From contig JADINF010000161.1 of NCBI GenBank assembly GCA_017694145.1, positions 1 through 11,885 of the forward strand: a stretch of DNA of 11,885 bases, given 5' to 3'. Below are positions 6,363 through 11,885 of this stretch, piece by piece. Made by a program: the position numbers and the translations under genes. The notes beneath the pieces are model-generated. The model saw only the letters and a list, made by a program, of their open reading frames with translations, had not been told where the DNA came from and did no database searches. The DNA is from Candidatus Stercoripulliclostridium pullicola (GTDB lineage Bacteria > Bacillota > Clostridia > Christensenellales > DTU072). The first letter of the stretch is position 1; every line of letters starts with the position of its first letter.

Positions 6363-7082
6363 TCATCTGATTATGGACAGCTTGCCGGCGACGTCGAAGA
6401 ATTTCCACGGGACGTCCTCGACGGGAGGATATACGCGGAATACCATCGTTTCTTTGTTTGTCGGGTGCGGGAAACGGAGTTCCACGGCCCATAAGGCGAG
6501 ATTATATCCAGAAGGGCTTTTGCCTTTTGCGTATTTCGCGTCGCCGAATATCGGCGTGCCCGCCGTGGCAAGCTGTACGCGCGCCTGATGGCTTCTGCCC
6601 GTTATGAGTTTGATCTCGACGAGCGCTATTTCTTTCTTGACGTCGAGAGTTTTGTATTCGAGTACCGCGAGTTTAGCGCCCTCGGTCGCTATCGGCACGC
6701 AGTACACCGAATTGGTGTTTTCGTCTTTGTAGAGGGCGTTTTTGAGAACGCCCTTCTTATCCCTCATCGCGCCGCAGGTCACCGCAAGATATTTTTTCTC
6801 GAGTTGCCCCGCTCTTATGCTCTCCGAGAGGCGAGCCGCCGCCTTGGAAGTCTTGGCAAACACCATTACGCCGCCCGTGGGTCTGTCCAGTCTGTGCACG
6901 AGCCCCAGGAAGGCGTCGCCGGGTTTATTGTATTTTTCCACGAGATAGCGTTTCAGCGCGCTCAGTAGATCGTCGTCGCCCGAATCGTCCGGACAGCTCG
7001 GGACGTTCTGCGGCTTGACCACCACGAGAATGTGGTTGTCTTCGTACATTATATTGAGTTCTTCGGTGTCTATCTTATTCAT
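6363..7082 (-). CDS. RluA-family RNA pseudouridine synthase
   Basis: A 239-residue pseudouridine synthase, which isomerises specific uridines in rRNA or tRNA. The RluA-family catalytic motif HRLDRPTGG is at 63-71 with catalytic Asp66, and TGRSHQARVQLA at 161-172 matches the conserved TGR.HQ.R.Q motif. There is no N-terminal S4 domain; the catalytic fold starts at once with YEDNHILVVVKP, as in the single-domain members (RluA, TruC types). The target uridine cannot be told from sequence. The ATG lies five bases after the stop of the methyltransferase gene and has no good ribosome binding site, so it is probably translated by coupling. Both neighbours appear to be RNA-modifying enzymes. Confidence 0.94.
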   Translation of the reverse strand: MNKIDTEELNIMYEDNHILVVVKPQNVPSCPDDSGDDDLLSALKRYLVEKYNKPGDAFLGLVHRLDRPTGGVMVFAKTSKAAARLSESIRAGQLEKKYLAVTCGAMRDKKGVLKNALYKDENTNSVYCVPIATEGAKLAVLEYKTLDVKKEIALVEIKLITGRSHQARVQLATAGTPIFGDAKYAKGKSPSGYNLALWAVELRFPHPTNKETMVFRVYPPVEDVPWKFFDVAGKLSIIR

Positions 7083-7087
7083 AAGGT

Positions 7088-7963
7088 TCAGTGTTTTTTC
7101 GGGTCAAAAATCAGCATCGCGCCCGCTCCACAGGGTAGTATAATATTTTTTTGCTCCGTTGGCAAGCCTAATTCGTATGCTTCCGCATTATGCGGGATTT
7201 TTTCGAATACGAGCTCCAGAACGTTCTTCATAACGGTGGGCTGAAGCCCGGTCGTATAGCTGTTCAACAGATAAAACAACGGATTGTCCGAGATGATTTC
7301 GGAAGTGAGCGAAACGAGCCCGTATATCTTGTCTTCGAGCTTCCACAGCTCGCCGCGCGGTCCCCTGCCGTAGCTCGGAGGATCCATTATCACGGCGTCG
7401 TATTTGTTCCCCCTGCGTATCTCGCGCTCCACGAATTTGAAGCAGTCGTCCACGATATACCGTACCGGTCTGTCTTTTAGCCCGCTCAAAGCCATATTGC
7501 GCCCTGCGCGTTCGCACATCGCTTTCGCCGCGTCCACGTGGCACACTTTAGCCCCCGCGGAAGCGCACGCTACCGTTGCTCCTCCCGTGTACGCAAAAAG
7601 ATTGAGAACGTTTATCTCCCTTCCCGCGCCCTTTATAAGATCTATGCACTTCGCCCAATGGTAAGCCTGTTCGGGAAATATCCCCGTATGCTTGAAGCCC
7701 ATAAGTTTAAGCGAAAACCTGAGGTCGCGCCAGCCTATCACGAATTCTTCGGGTACCTTCTTCCTGTACTCCCAGTGACCGCCGCCCGCGGAGTTACGCA
7801 TATATACCGCGCTTAATCCGGGATATGCGTACAGGTCGAAAGGCGGTTCCCATATTATCTGCGGATCGGGGCGCAAAAGAACTACCTCTCCGAAACGTTC
7901 CAGTTTCATGCCGCTCCCTGTGGCGATAACGCCGTAATCTTTCCATTCGGTATCGTATCTCAT
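7088..7963 (-). CDS. RlmI/RlmK-like class I SAM-dependent methyltransferase (COG1092-type)
   Basis: A 291-residue Rossmann-fold methyltransferase. Motif I reads NLFAYTGGAT (121-130), the next acidic residue is in CHVDAAKAM (141-149), VDD follows at 171-173, and motif IV is DPPSYGRGPRGE (194-205). This pattern is that of the 23S rRNA methyltransferase group around RlmI/RlmK. Two points argue against naming the target: the RNA-binding PUA domain of RlmI is missing, and no cysteine lies in or just after DPPSYG, whereas RlmI-type m5C enzymes use cysteine. An N-methylation product is therefore at least as likely (inference). ATG 7963 is preferred over ATG 7909 because conserved-looking residues (WKDYGVIATGSGMKLERFG) precede the latter, although only the latter has a GGGAG site. 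It follows the regulator gene by 41 bases and is followed by the pseudouridine synthase after five. Confidence 0.85.
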   Translation of the reverse strand: MRYDTEWKDYGVIATGSGMKLERFGEVVLLRPDPQIIWEPPFDLYAYPGLSAVYMRNSAGGGHWEYRKKVPEEFVIGWRDLRFSLKLMGFKHTGIFPEQAYHWAKCIDLIKGAGREINVLNLFAYTGGATVACASAGAKVCHVDAAKAMCERAGRNMALSGLKDRPVRYIVDDCFKFVEREIRRGNKYDAVIMDPPSYGRGPRGELWKLEDKIYGLVSLTSEIISDNPLFYLLNSYTTGLQPTVMKNVLELVFEKIPHNAEAYELGLPTEQKNIILPCGAGAMLIFDPKKH

Positions 7964-8004
7964 CTGAAATAAACTGTTTAATATTGTCTTTTATCGCCTG
8001 CGCA

Positions 8005-10803
8005 TCAGGTAAGATTGATGAAACGGTCGAGTTCCGCCACCATGTGCCCGTAATCGTTCGACTTGTCGATAAGCACGAGAGAGGAAAGGAATTCCTTGGC
8101 TTCGATATACTTCCGCTCTTTGGCGAGCGCGCGTATTAGTTTCATGAGGTTCAATATCATTTCCTGCTTGATACTCGTGCGTTCGTGCTCGAAATCGGCG
8201 TAATTCATATCGAGCGCGAAATCGGACTTGTAGATCTTGAGGATATCGGACATTATCGCTGCTTTACGCGACACGTCGTCCTCTCTTGCGAATTTGTCCG
8301 CAAGCTCGCGGTAAGCGTTCAAGTCGCTCAAAATATTGTACACTTTGAGCGAATAGCGGGAATTGAGATAATCGAGCCTGAAATCCACGTTGTACGCCTG
8401 CAAAGTCTTACGAATGATATTGTTCGTGGTTTTGAGATTGTTTATCGCGCTCTCGTAGAGATAATCTTTCCACAGGAAATCTATTATCACGTTCCGGTCG
8501 ATGCCTATGTCGCCCGCCACGAGATAATGCAGGAAAAGCTCCTTGCTCTTGCGAGTTTTCCATTGCATTTCCTTGCCGCCCACCGTAATGCTGACGTCGC
8601 CGAACATATTGACTTTGATGACGGAGCCTTCCTGTTTGGCTCCCTTTCTGCCCGCCACGAGCGCGTCTATACGGGCAACCGTTTCCGGCTCGATGCCGTG
8701 CTCGCGCGCGTAGCGCAGTATCGGCTCGAAAATATCCTCCGCCGTGTCCACCGGCACCATGCGCATACCGTAATTTTCGCTGTAACGCAAAATATTGCCC
8801 ACAAGCGACTCCACGTCCTTGAGTTCGCCCTTGACGAGCAGACAGTTGGTCGCGAGCCCCATGCTGAAAAGCCATATAAAAGACTTATGTTCCGCCGCAT
8901 TGATTGCCTGCGTGGCGGCTTTGTAAGCTCTGTCGGCGTCGCCCGAACGGAACAGCGCGTACGCGTAAGACTGCAACATCATTTCGACGTATTGCGGAGC
9001 GCGTTCGCGCGCGTACTTCAGATATATCTGCGCGAGATTTTTCGCGTAAGAAACCTCTCCCGTCGACGCTTTCGTGTAGCAACGGACGTATATCGTAAAG
9101 AATTTTTCGAAATTATCCTCTTTGGTGATGAGCGAATATGCTTTGTCGCAGTAGTATTTGACTTCTTCGGATTTGCCGTGATACGCCGCCACAAGCGCTT
9201 TTACGCTATAGAGCATGTGCGTATCCGCAAAAAGATTGTTCGTTATCGCGAAATCCAACGCTTCTTCGAGAAGCTTGGTGGTTTCTTCGATGTCGCCCTC
9301 GAAATAATTCATCGCTATCACGCGAAGCGGTATCACGTACCCGGGACAAACGGCTTTTATTTTACGCGCCGTGTCCATCGACTGACGGTAGTTGCCCACG
9401 TGATAATAATACAATTCGAGATCTTCGTAAAGCTTGAGGTACCAGAAATGTTCGTCCACGCCGGGAGCGGCGAGCATTTGCTCCAACGTGGTCACGCCGA
9501 CGTCCGAATTGTGCAGAAAATCGGGGAGAAGATTGCGCAAAACAGTCAGATACCCTTCTATCTCTTCGTTGCCGGAGTAACGTCGCTTGAGTTCCGCCGT
9601 GCGTTCGCGCACCTTATCGGCGCAATCGAGTTTTATAAGGCAGTTGAGTTCCACGTATACGGCGCAAAGATACGCTCTTACGCCGTTGTCGAGTTCGAGG
9701 AAACGCTCCTGTATCTGCGGCAATTCCACGAGAGTCCTCTCGAAGTATCTGCCGTGCTTGGCAATATGCGCTATCCTGAGCAGCGCCGTGTACGGATATT
9801 TGCGCACGTCCACTTCGTCGCCTATACTCAATTCCTTGTGTGCGCTGATAAAATTGATTATATTGACTATCTCGTCGGAATTTATCGCCAGACTTCCCGC
9901 GATCTCTATACGGTCGTAACGCTTTTCCGAGACGGCATGTTTCAACGCGATATAATATTTACCTTCGGCGCAAAGGGAATCGAATATCTCGCCCGAAAGG
10001 TCTTTACCCGCATATTCGCTCGCGTATTCCTGAAAATCGGGCTCCAGACTGCCGAGATAATCGGCAAATTCCTTTTTGAAGCAGTAATGTTTACCGCCCG
10101 TCCCCGAATCGCGCGCCGCAACGTAAACGCCTTTACGCGCGAGCATATCGAGAAGTTTGGTCGAGCCCTCCGAAATGCGTTCCGCTGTCTTGTCTGAAAT
10201 GACTCCGTACTCGGAAACGAATTTCAAAAACGCCAATTCCTTTCCGCCGAGATCTTTTACGTATTCTTCGGGTTGACATATATCCGCGCATTTCAGAAGA
10301 GAGTTCTCGTCTATCAGCATCGGGCAATTCGGCTCGAAACCGTTGATCTCCATGGCAAGGAATTTGTCCGAAGAAAGCACTATCTTCACGTTGGACGGCG
10401 CATGCTTTATAAGATAAACGTATTTCGAATAGTCGTATCCGTCCGGTAAAAGATCCATTTTTTCGAATACGATTATTATTTCCCTTTTAATTTTCGCAAG
10501 GTGGTCCAGGACGGCGCTCAACGCCACGTCCGGACCGTTGTAACGCGAGTTGCAGAATAATAACTGTTTAAGCCTTTTGCGCAGTTCCGGCTCCCCTTCC
10601 AGCAAGCCGTCGATAAGGCATATAGCGGGTTGATGAAGATCGTGCACTACGGCGTTGAACCAATAGCTTTTATAATAACGTGTACCCAGTTCGCCGAGGA
10701 AATCCTCTTTGTCGTATTCCGATGGCGCATATAAAAGTACAGCGGCGTTTTCACCAGCCATAATGTCGTTGAGAACGGCGTTAACCGTGCTGTCAAGCTT
10801 CAT
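8005..10803 (-). CDS. Large MalT/STAND-like regulator with degenerate NTPase, helical repeats and C-terminal SARP winged helix plus BTAD
   Basis: A 932-residue probable transcription regulator. The N-terminus resembles a STAND NTPase of the MalT type, but the P-loop position reads APSEYDKEDF (26-35) where active members have AP.G.GKT/S, and the Walker B position reads IIIVFEKMDLL (109-119), lacking the paired acidic residues. Nucleotide hydrolysis is therefore doubtful. A helical region of TPR-like character covers about 270-720 (for example HFWYLKLYEDLELYYYHVG at 452-470). An OmpR/SARP-type winged helix follows at about 728-820: VNMFGDVSITVGGKEMQWKT, RKSKELFLHYL, LWKDYLYESAINNLKT and SRYSLKVYN. 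A BTAD-like helical domain (826-930) ends the protein and looks short at its C-terminus. The start is supported by GGAGG at 10813-10809, five bases before the ATG. SARP-family wing-helix domains bind direct repeats about 11 bases apart, and such repeats lie in this gene's promoter. Ligand and targets are unknown. Confidence 0.88.
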   Translation of the reverse strand: MKLDSTVNAVLNDIMAGENAAVLLYAPSEYDKEDFLGELGTRYYKSYWFNAVVHDLHQPAICLIDGLLEGEPELRKRLKQLLFCNSRYNGPDVALSAVLDHLAKIKREIIIVFEKMDLLPDGYDYSKYVYLIKHAPSNVKIVLSSDKFLAMEINGFEPNCPMLIDENSLLKCADICQPEEYVKDLGGKELAFLKFVSEYGVISDKTAERISEGSTKLLDMLARKGVYVAARDSGTGGKHYCFKKEFADYLGSLEPDFQEYASEYAGKDLSGEIFDSLCAEGKYYIALKHAVSEKRYDRIEIAGSLAINSDEIVNIINFISAHKELSIGDEVDVRKYPYTALLRIAHIAKHGRYFERTLVELPQIQERFLELDNGVRAYLCAVYVELNCLIKLDCADKVRERTAELKRRYSGNEEIEGYLTVLRNLLPDFLHNSDVGVTTLEQMLAAPGVDEHFWYLKLYEDLELYYYHVGNYRQSMDTARKIKAVCPGYVIPLRVIAMNYFEGDIEETTKLLEEALDFAITNNLFADTHMLYSVKALVAAYHGKSEEVKYYCDKAYSLITKEDNFEKFFTIYVRCYTKASTGEVSYAKNLAQIYLKYARERAPQYVEMMLQSYAYALFRSGDADRAYKAATQAINAAEHKSFIWLFSMGLATNCLLVKGELKDVESLVGNILRYSENYGMRMVPVDTAEDIFEPILRYAREHGIEPETVARIDALVAGRKGAKQEGSVIKVNMFGDVSITVGGKEMQWKTRKSKELFLHYLVAGDIGIDRNVIIDFLWKDYLYESAINNLKTTNNIIRKTLQAYNVDFRLDYLNSRYSLKVYNILSDLNAYRELADKFAREDDVSRKAAIMSDILKIYKSDFALDMNYADFEHERTSIKQEMILNLMKLIRALAKERKYIEAKEFLSSLVLIDKSNDYGHMVAELDRFINLT

Positions 10804-10833
10804 TGAAACCTCCGAAAAGGGTAAGATTTTCAG

Positions 10834-10872
10834 TTATATTATCAGTAAATATATTGTAAATTATTCGTAAAT
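10834..10872 (-). repeat. Phased direct repeats, probable operator (ATTTAC every 11 bases)
   Basis: Read on the minus strand, ATTTAC begins at 10872, 10861 and 10850, and a degraded copy ATATAA begins at 10839. All four are exactly 11 bases apart, about one helical turn. They overlap and follow the -10 box of the first promoter and lie in the -35 region of the second. SARP/OmpR-type winged helices typically bind such head-to-tail repeats, and the gene downstream encodes one. Repeat identity and spacing are seen; the binding role is inferred. AT-rich composition makes short matches easier by chance. Confidence 0.55.
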
Positions 10873-10881
10873 ACAAGTCAA
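10853..10881 (-). promoter_or_regulatory. SigA-type promoter of the SARP/STAND regulator gene
   Basis: On the minus strand TTGACT (10881-10876) and TACAAT (10858-10853) are 17 bases apart, each one base from consensus. Expected start near 10846 gives a leader of about 43 bases carrying the GGAGG site. A second, overlapping candidate is TTTACA (10860-10855), a 16-base spacer and TATAAC (10838-10833), which would start near 10826. Confidence 0.65.
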
Positions 10882-10970
10882 GTGAATTATCTGTGAAATA
10901 ATCGGAAAGAGAATCGTGCGCCGTATGAACAACAGCCCTACGAAGCGCATAATATGGAACGAGGTGGCGA
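10882..10970. promoter_or_regulatory. Remainder of divergent regulatory region, with weak promoter for the small-protein pair
   Basis: On the plus strand TGAACA (10926-10931) and CATAAT (10948-10953) are 16 bases apart, a weak SigA-like candidate for the gene starting at 10971. GAGGTGG (10961-10967) just before that ATG is a good ribosome binding site. A short inverted repeat, ATTAT-N7-ATAAT, lies around 10886-10902. I see no gene or riboswitch here. Confidence 0.35.
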
Positions 10971-11231
10971 ATGAACATAAACGAATACATCAAACGCAAA
11001 AGCGGCAAAGCGCACGCTCCGCAGATGACGCCGGAGGAAGCCGTAGCAAAATATGCGGGAATGGACGAAGCGGAACTTATGTCGGAGCTGTTCAAAGCCG
11101 CGGAGCAAGGCAGAGCGAGCGGCGAGCTCAATAACGACGTGATAGACTCGTTTTATACCCGATTACTTCCCCTGCTCACACCCGAACAGAGCGAACGCAT
11201 GCGCGAGCTCATCAACCAATTGAAAAGGTAA
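10971..11231 (+). CDS. Small helical protein of unknown function
   Basis: An 86-residue protein I cannot assign. It is charged and predicted helical throughout, with no signal peptide or membrane segment. Segments are EEAVAKYAGMDEAELMSELFKAAEQGRASG (about 22-51), then LNNDVIDSFYTRLLPLLTPEQSERMRELINQLKR. The last part has the look of a small helical hairpin. It is real by several signs: GAGGTGG ribosome binding site just before the ATG, amino acid composition normal for a soluble protein, and a second small gene starting 13 bases after its stop with its own ribosome binding site. It diverges from the large regulator across 167 bases that hold the phased repeats, so it could be a regulatory target (inference). 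Confidence 0.8.
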   Translation: MNINEYIKRKSGKAHAPQMTPEEAVAKYAGMDEAELMSELFKAAEQGRASGELNNDVIDSFYTRLLPLLTPEQSERMRELINQLKR

Positions 11232-11244
11232 GTGAGGTAGAAAT

Positions 11245-11559
11245 ATGGATATAGGTTCGTTATTACCGTTACTTATGATGGGCGGACTAGGCGGCGCGGG
11301 CGGCAAAGGCGGTATGGATATGGCGCAGATGATGGCGCTTATGAACGCGATGGGCGGCAACAAAAGCGGCGGTAATCCGTTCGGGAACCTCAATAACTTC
11401 GGAAATTTCGGCGGAAGCGCGCAAGGGAGCGGAAGCGGTTACGGCGGAGGTTACGGAGCGCAGAGCGCGCCCGATCCGAACGGGCTGAACGGACTTAACG
11501 GAATGATATCGCCCGAAATGCTCAAAGTGCTTGCAACGCTTGCGAATTCAAAACGTTGA
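11245..11559 (+). CDS. Gly/Met/Asn-rich low-complexity small protein, function unknown
   Basis: A 104-residue protein of striking composition. It opens with MDIGSLLPLLMMGGLGG, followed by a Met-rich stretch (MDMAQMMALMNAMGG, about 24-38). A Gly/Asn/Phe/Ser/Tyr segment with NPFGNLNNFGNFGG and GYGGGYG runs to about 71. NGLNGLNG comes next, and a short ordered-looking end, ISPEMLKVLATLANSKR, closes the protein. The body is likely disordered or self-associating; only the ends look foldable. GAGG at 11234-11237 lies seven bases before the ATG. With the preceding 86-residue gene it forms a two-gene unit, so the products may act together (inference). The open frame, ribosome binding site and operon position support a real gene; no function is suggested by sequence. 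Confidence 0.72.
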   Translation: MDIGSLLPLLMMGGLGGAGGKGGMDMAQMMALMNAMGGNKSGGNPFGNLNNFGNFGGSAQGSGSGYGGGYGAQSAPDPNGLNGLNGMISPEMLKVLATLANSKR

Positions 11560-11578
11560 ATAAATTCCCGTATACTTG

Positions 11579-11607
11579 TTGCAAAAAAGGCGAAAGCGAT
11601 ATATAAT
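11579..11607 (+). promoter_or_regulatory. Promoter of the tRNA-Gly gene
   Basis: TTGCAA (11579-11584) and a perfect TATAAT (11602-11607) are separated by 17 bases. The expected start is near 11614, about 13 bases before the mature tRNA 5' end, a usual layout for a single tRNA gene. Confidence 0.75.
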
Positions 11608-11626
11608 GATAAGCGACAAGCGAATT

Positions 11627-11701
11627 GCGAAAGTAGTTCAACGGTAGAATCCTGCCTTCCCAAGGCAGTTGTTGCGGGTTCGAATCCCGTCTTTCGCTCC
11701 A
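11627..11701 (+). tRNA. tRNA-Gly, anticodon CCC, CCA encoded
   Basis: The cloverleaf folds fully. Acceptor GCGAAAG (11627-11633) pairs perfectly with CTTTCGC (11691-11697). The D arm is GTTC/GAAT with loop AACGGTA. The anticodon stem CTGCC/GGCAG (11652-11656, 11664-11668) encloses loop TTCCCAA, giving anticodon CCC at 11659-11661, which reads GGG. The T arm is GCGGG/CCCGT around TTCGAAT. Discriminator T is at 11698 and CCA at 11699-11701 is encoded. The short D loop and five-base variable loop suit tRNA-Gly. Confidence 0.97.
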
Positions 11702-11745
11702 AAAAGCAATTAAGGCACGAGAATTCGTGCCTTAATTGCTTTTTT
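11701..11745 (+). terminator. Intrinsic terminator after tRNA-Gly, 20-bp perfect stem
   Basis: Arms at 11701-11720 and 11725-11744 are exact inverted repeats around the loop GAAT. The stem ends in five A on the left and a T run on the right, so it can terminate transcription from either side. The last A of the tRNA CCA end is also the first base of the stem. Confidence 0.92.
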
Positions 11746-11760
11746 ACGCGAAAACGGGAT

Positions 11761-11821
11761 AGCGCACCCGTGCGCTTTAGCGCAAAGGGTGCGCTAGTTT
11801 GCATCGCGTAGTGATGCAAAC
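11761..11821. repeat. Two tandem hairpins, possible intergenic palindromic element
   Basis: Hairpin one: AGCGCACCC (11761-11769) pairs with GGGTGCGCT (11787-11795), and inside it TGCGC (11771-11775) pairs with GCGCA (11780-11784) around TTTA. Hairpin two starts two bases later: GTTTGCATC (11797-11805) pairs with GATGCAAAC (11813-11821) around GCGTAGT. Neither has a T run, so they are not ordinary terminators. There is one copy only in this window. The remaining bases to 11885 show no gene. Confidence 0.6.
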
Positions 11822-11885
11822 CTGACGAGCTAAACGCACGCTTGTATCATCTCTGCACTCTTAAACAAACGAAACCGTCTATACA

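Noticed and set aside
8185..10197. Plus-strand open frame of 670 codons
   Set aside because: It lies wholly antisense to the regulator gene, has no ribosome binding site or recognisable domain, and is His/Arg/Val/Phe-rich as expected from reverse reading of codon-biased DNA.
10886..10902. ATTAT-N7-ATAAT inverted repeat as an operator
   Set aside because: Five-base AT-only arms are expected by chance in this AT-rich stretch; mentioned in the regulatory region only.
11245..11559. Gly-rich gene as a collagen-like or mobile-element product
   Set aside because: No G-x-y periodicity and no transposase or phage feature nearby.
11451..11819. Minus-strand reading frame of 122 codons containing GFEPATTALGRQDSTVELLS
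   Set aside because: That peptide is the antisense translation of the tRNA gene, a common false prediction; the frame also crosses the terminator and the end of a real gene.

Overview
The window looks like a chromosomal housekeeping stretch from an uncultured member of the Bacillota (Clostridia-like, perhaps a gut lineage). The evidence is a RibU-type ECF substrate-binding subunit, an obg / nadD-yqeK / rsfS neighbourhood, GGAGG-type ribosome binding sites, a DUF3343 small protein next to a cysteine-desulfurase-like enzyme, and SigA-like promoters. Species assignment is inference. I see no transposase, phage gene, CRISPR array or rRNA.

Layout. Positions 1-2073 (minus strand) form one transcription unit: a fused NadD-YqeK protein, RsfS, and a RibU-like transporter subunit that runs off the left edge. 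A near-consensus promoter sits so close to the nadD-yqeK ATG that the transcript should be leaderless. A plus-strand four-helix membrane protein of unknown function (2147-2908) lies between this unit and obg, splitting a familiar Bacillota gene neighbourhood. Positions 2923-5087 (minus) hold obg, nth and a DUF3343 Se/S-carrier-like gene; obg starts inside the end of nth. A class V aminotransferase / cysteine-desulfurase-like gene (5126-6250, plus) diverges from the DUF3343 gene across 38 bases, suggesting a sulfur or selenium handling pair.

Positions 6363-10803 (minus) carry an RluA-family pseudouridine synthase, an RlmI/RlmK-like methyltransferase and a 932-residue regulator. The regulator has a MalT/STAND-like plan with an apparently dead P-loop, a long helical repeat region and a C-terminal SARP-type winged helix plus BTAD. 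Its promoter region contains three exact ATTTAC repeats, and a fourth degraded one, at exact 11-base spacing. This is the arrangement expected of an operator for a SARP/OmpR-type DNA-binding domain, so autoregulation is a specific testable idea.

Positions 10971-11559 (plus) encode two small proteins of unknown function, one helical and charged, one very rich in Gly/Met/Asn. A tRNA-Gly(CCC) gene with its own promoter, encoded CCA and a 20-bp perfect terminator hairpin follows. The right end (11746-11885) holds two more tandem hairpins and no gene.

The most promising leads are the phased repeats plus pseudo-STAND/SARP regulator, the recurring leaderless-type gene starts, and the DUF3343/desulfurase pair. 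No clearly new multi-gene system is evident.
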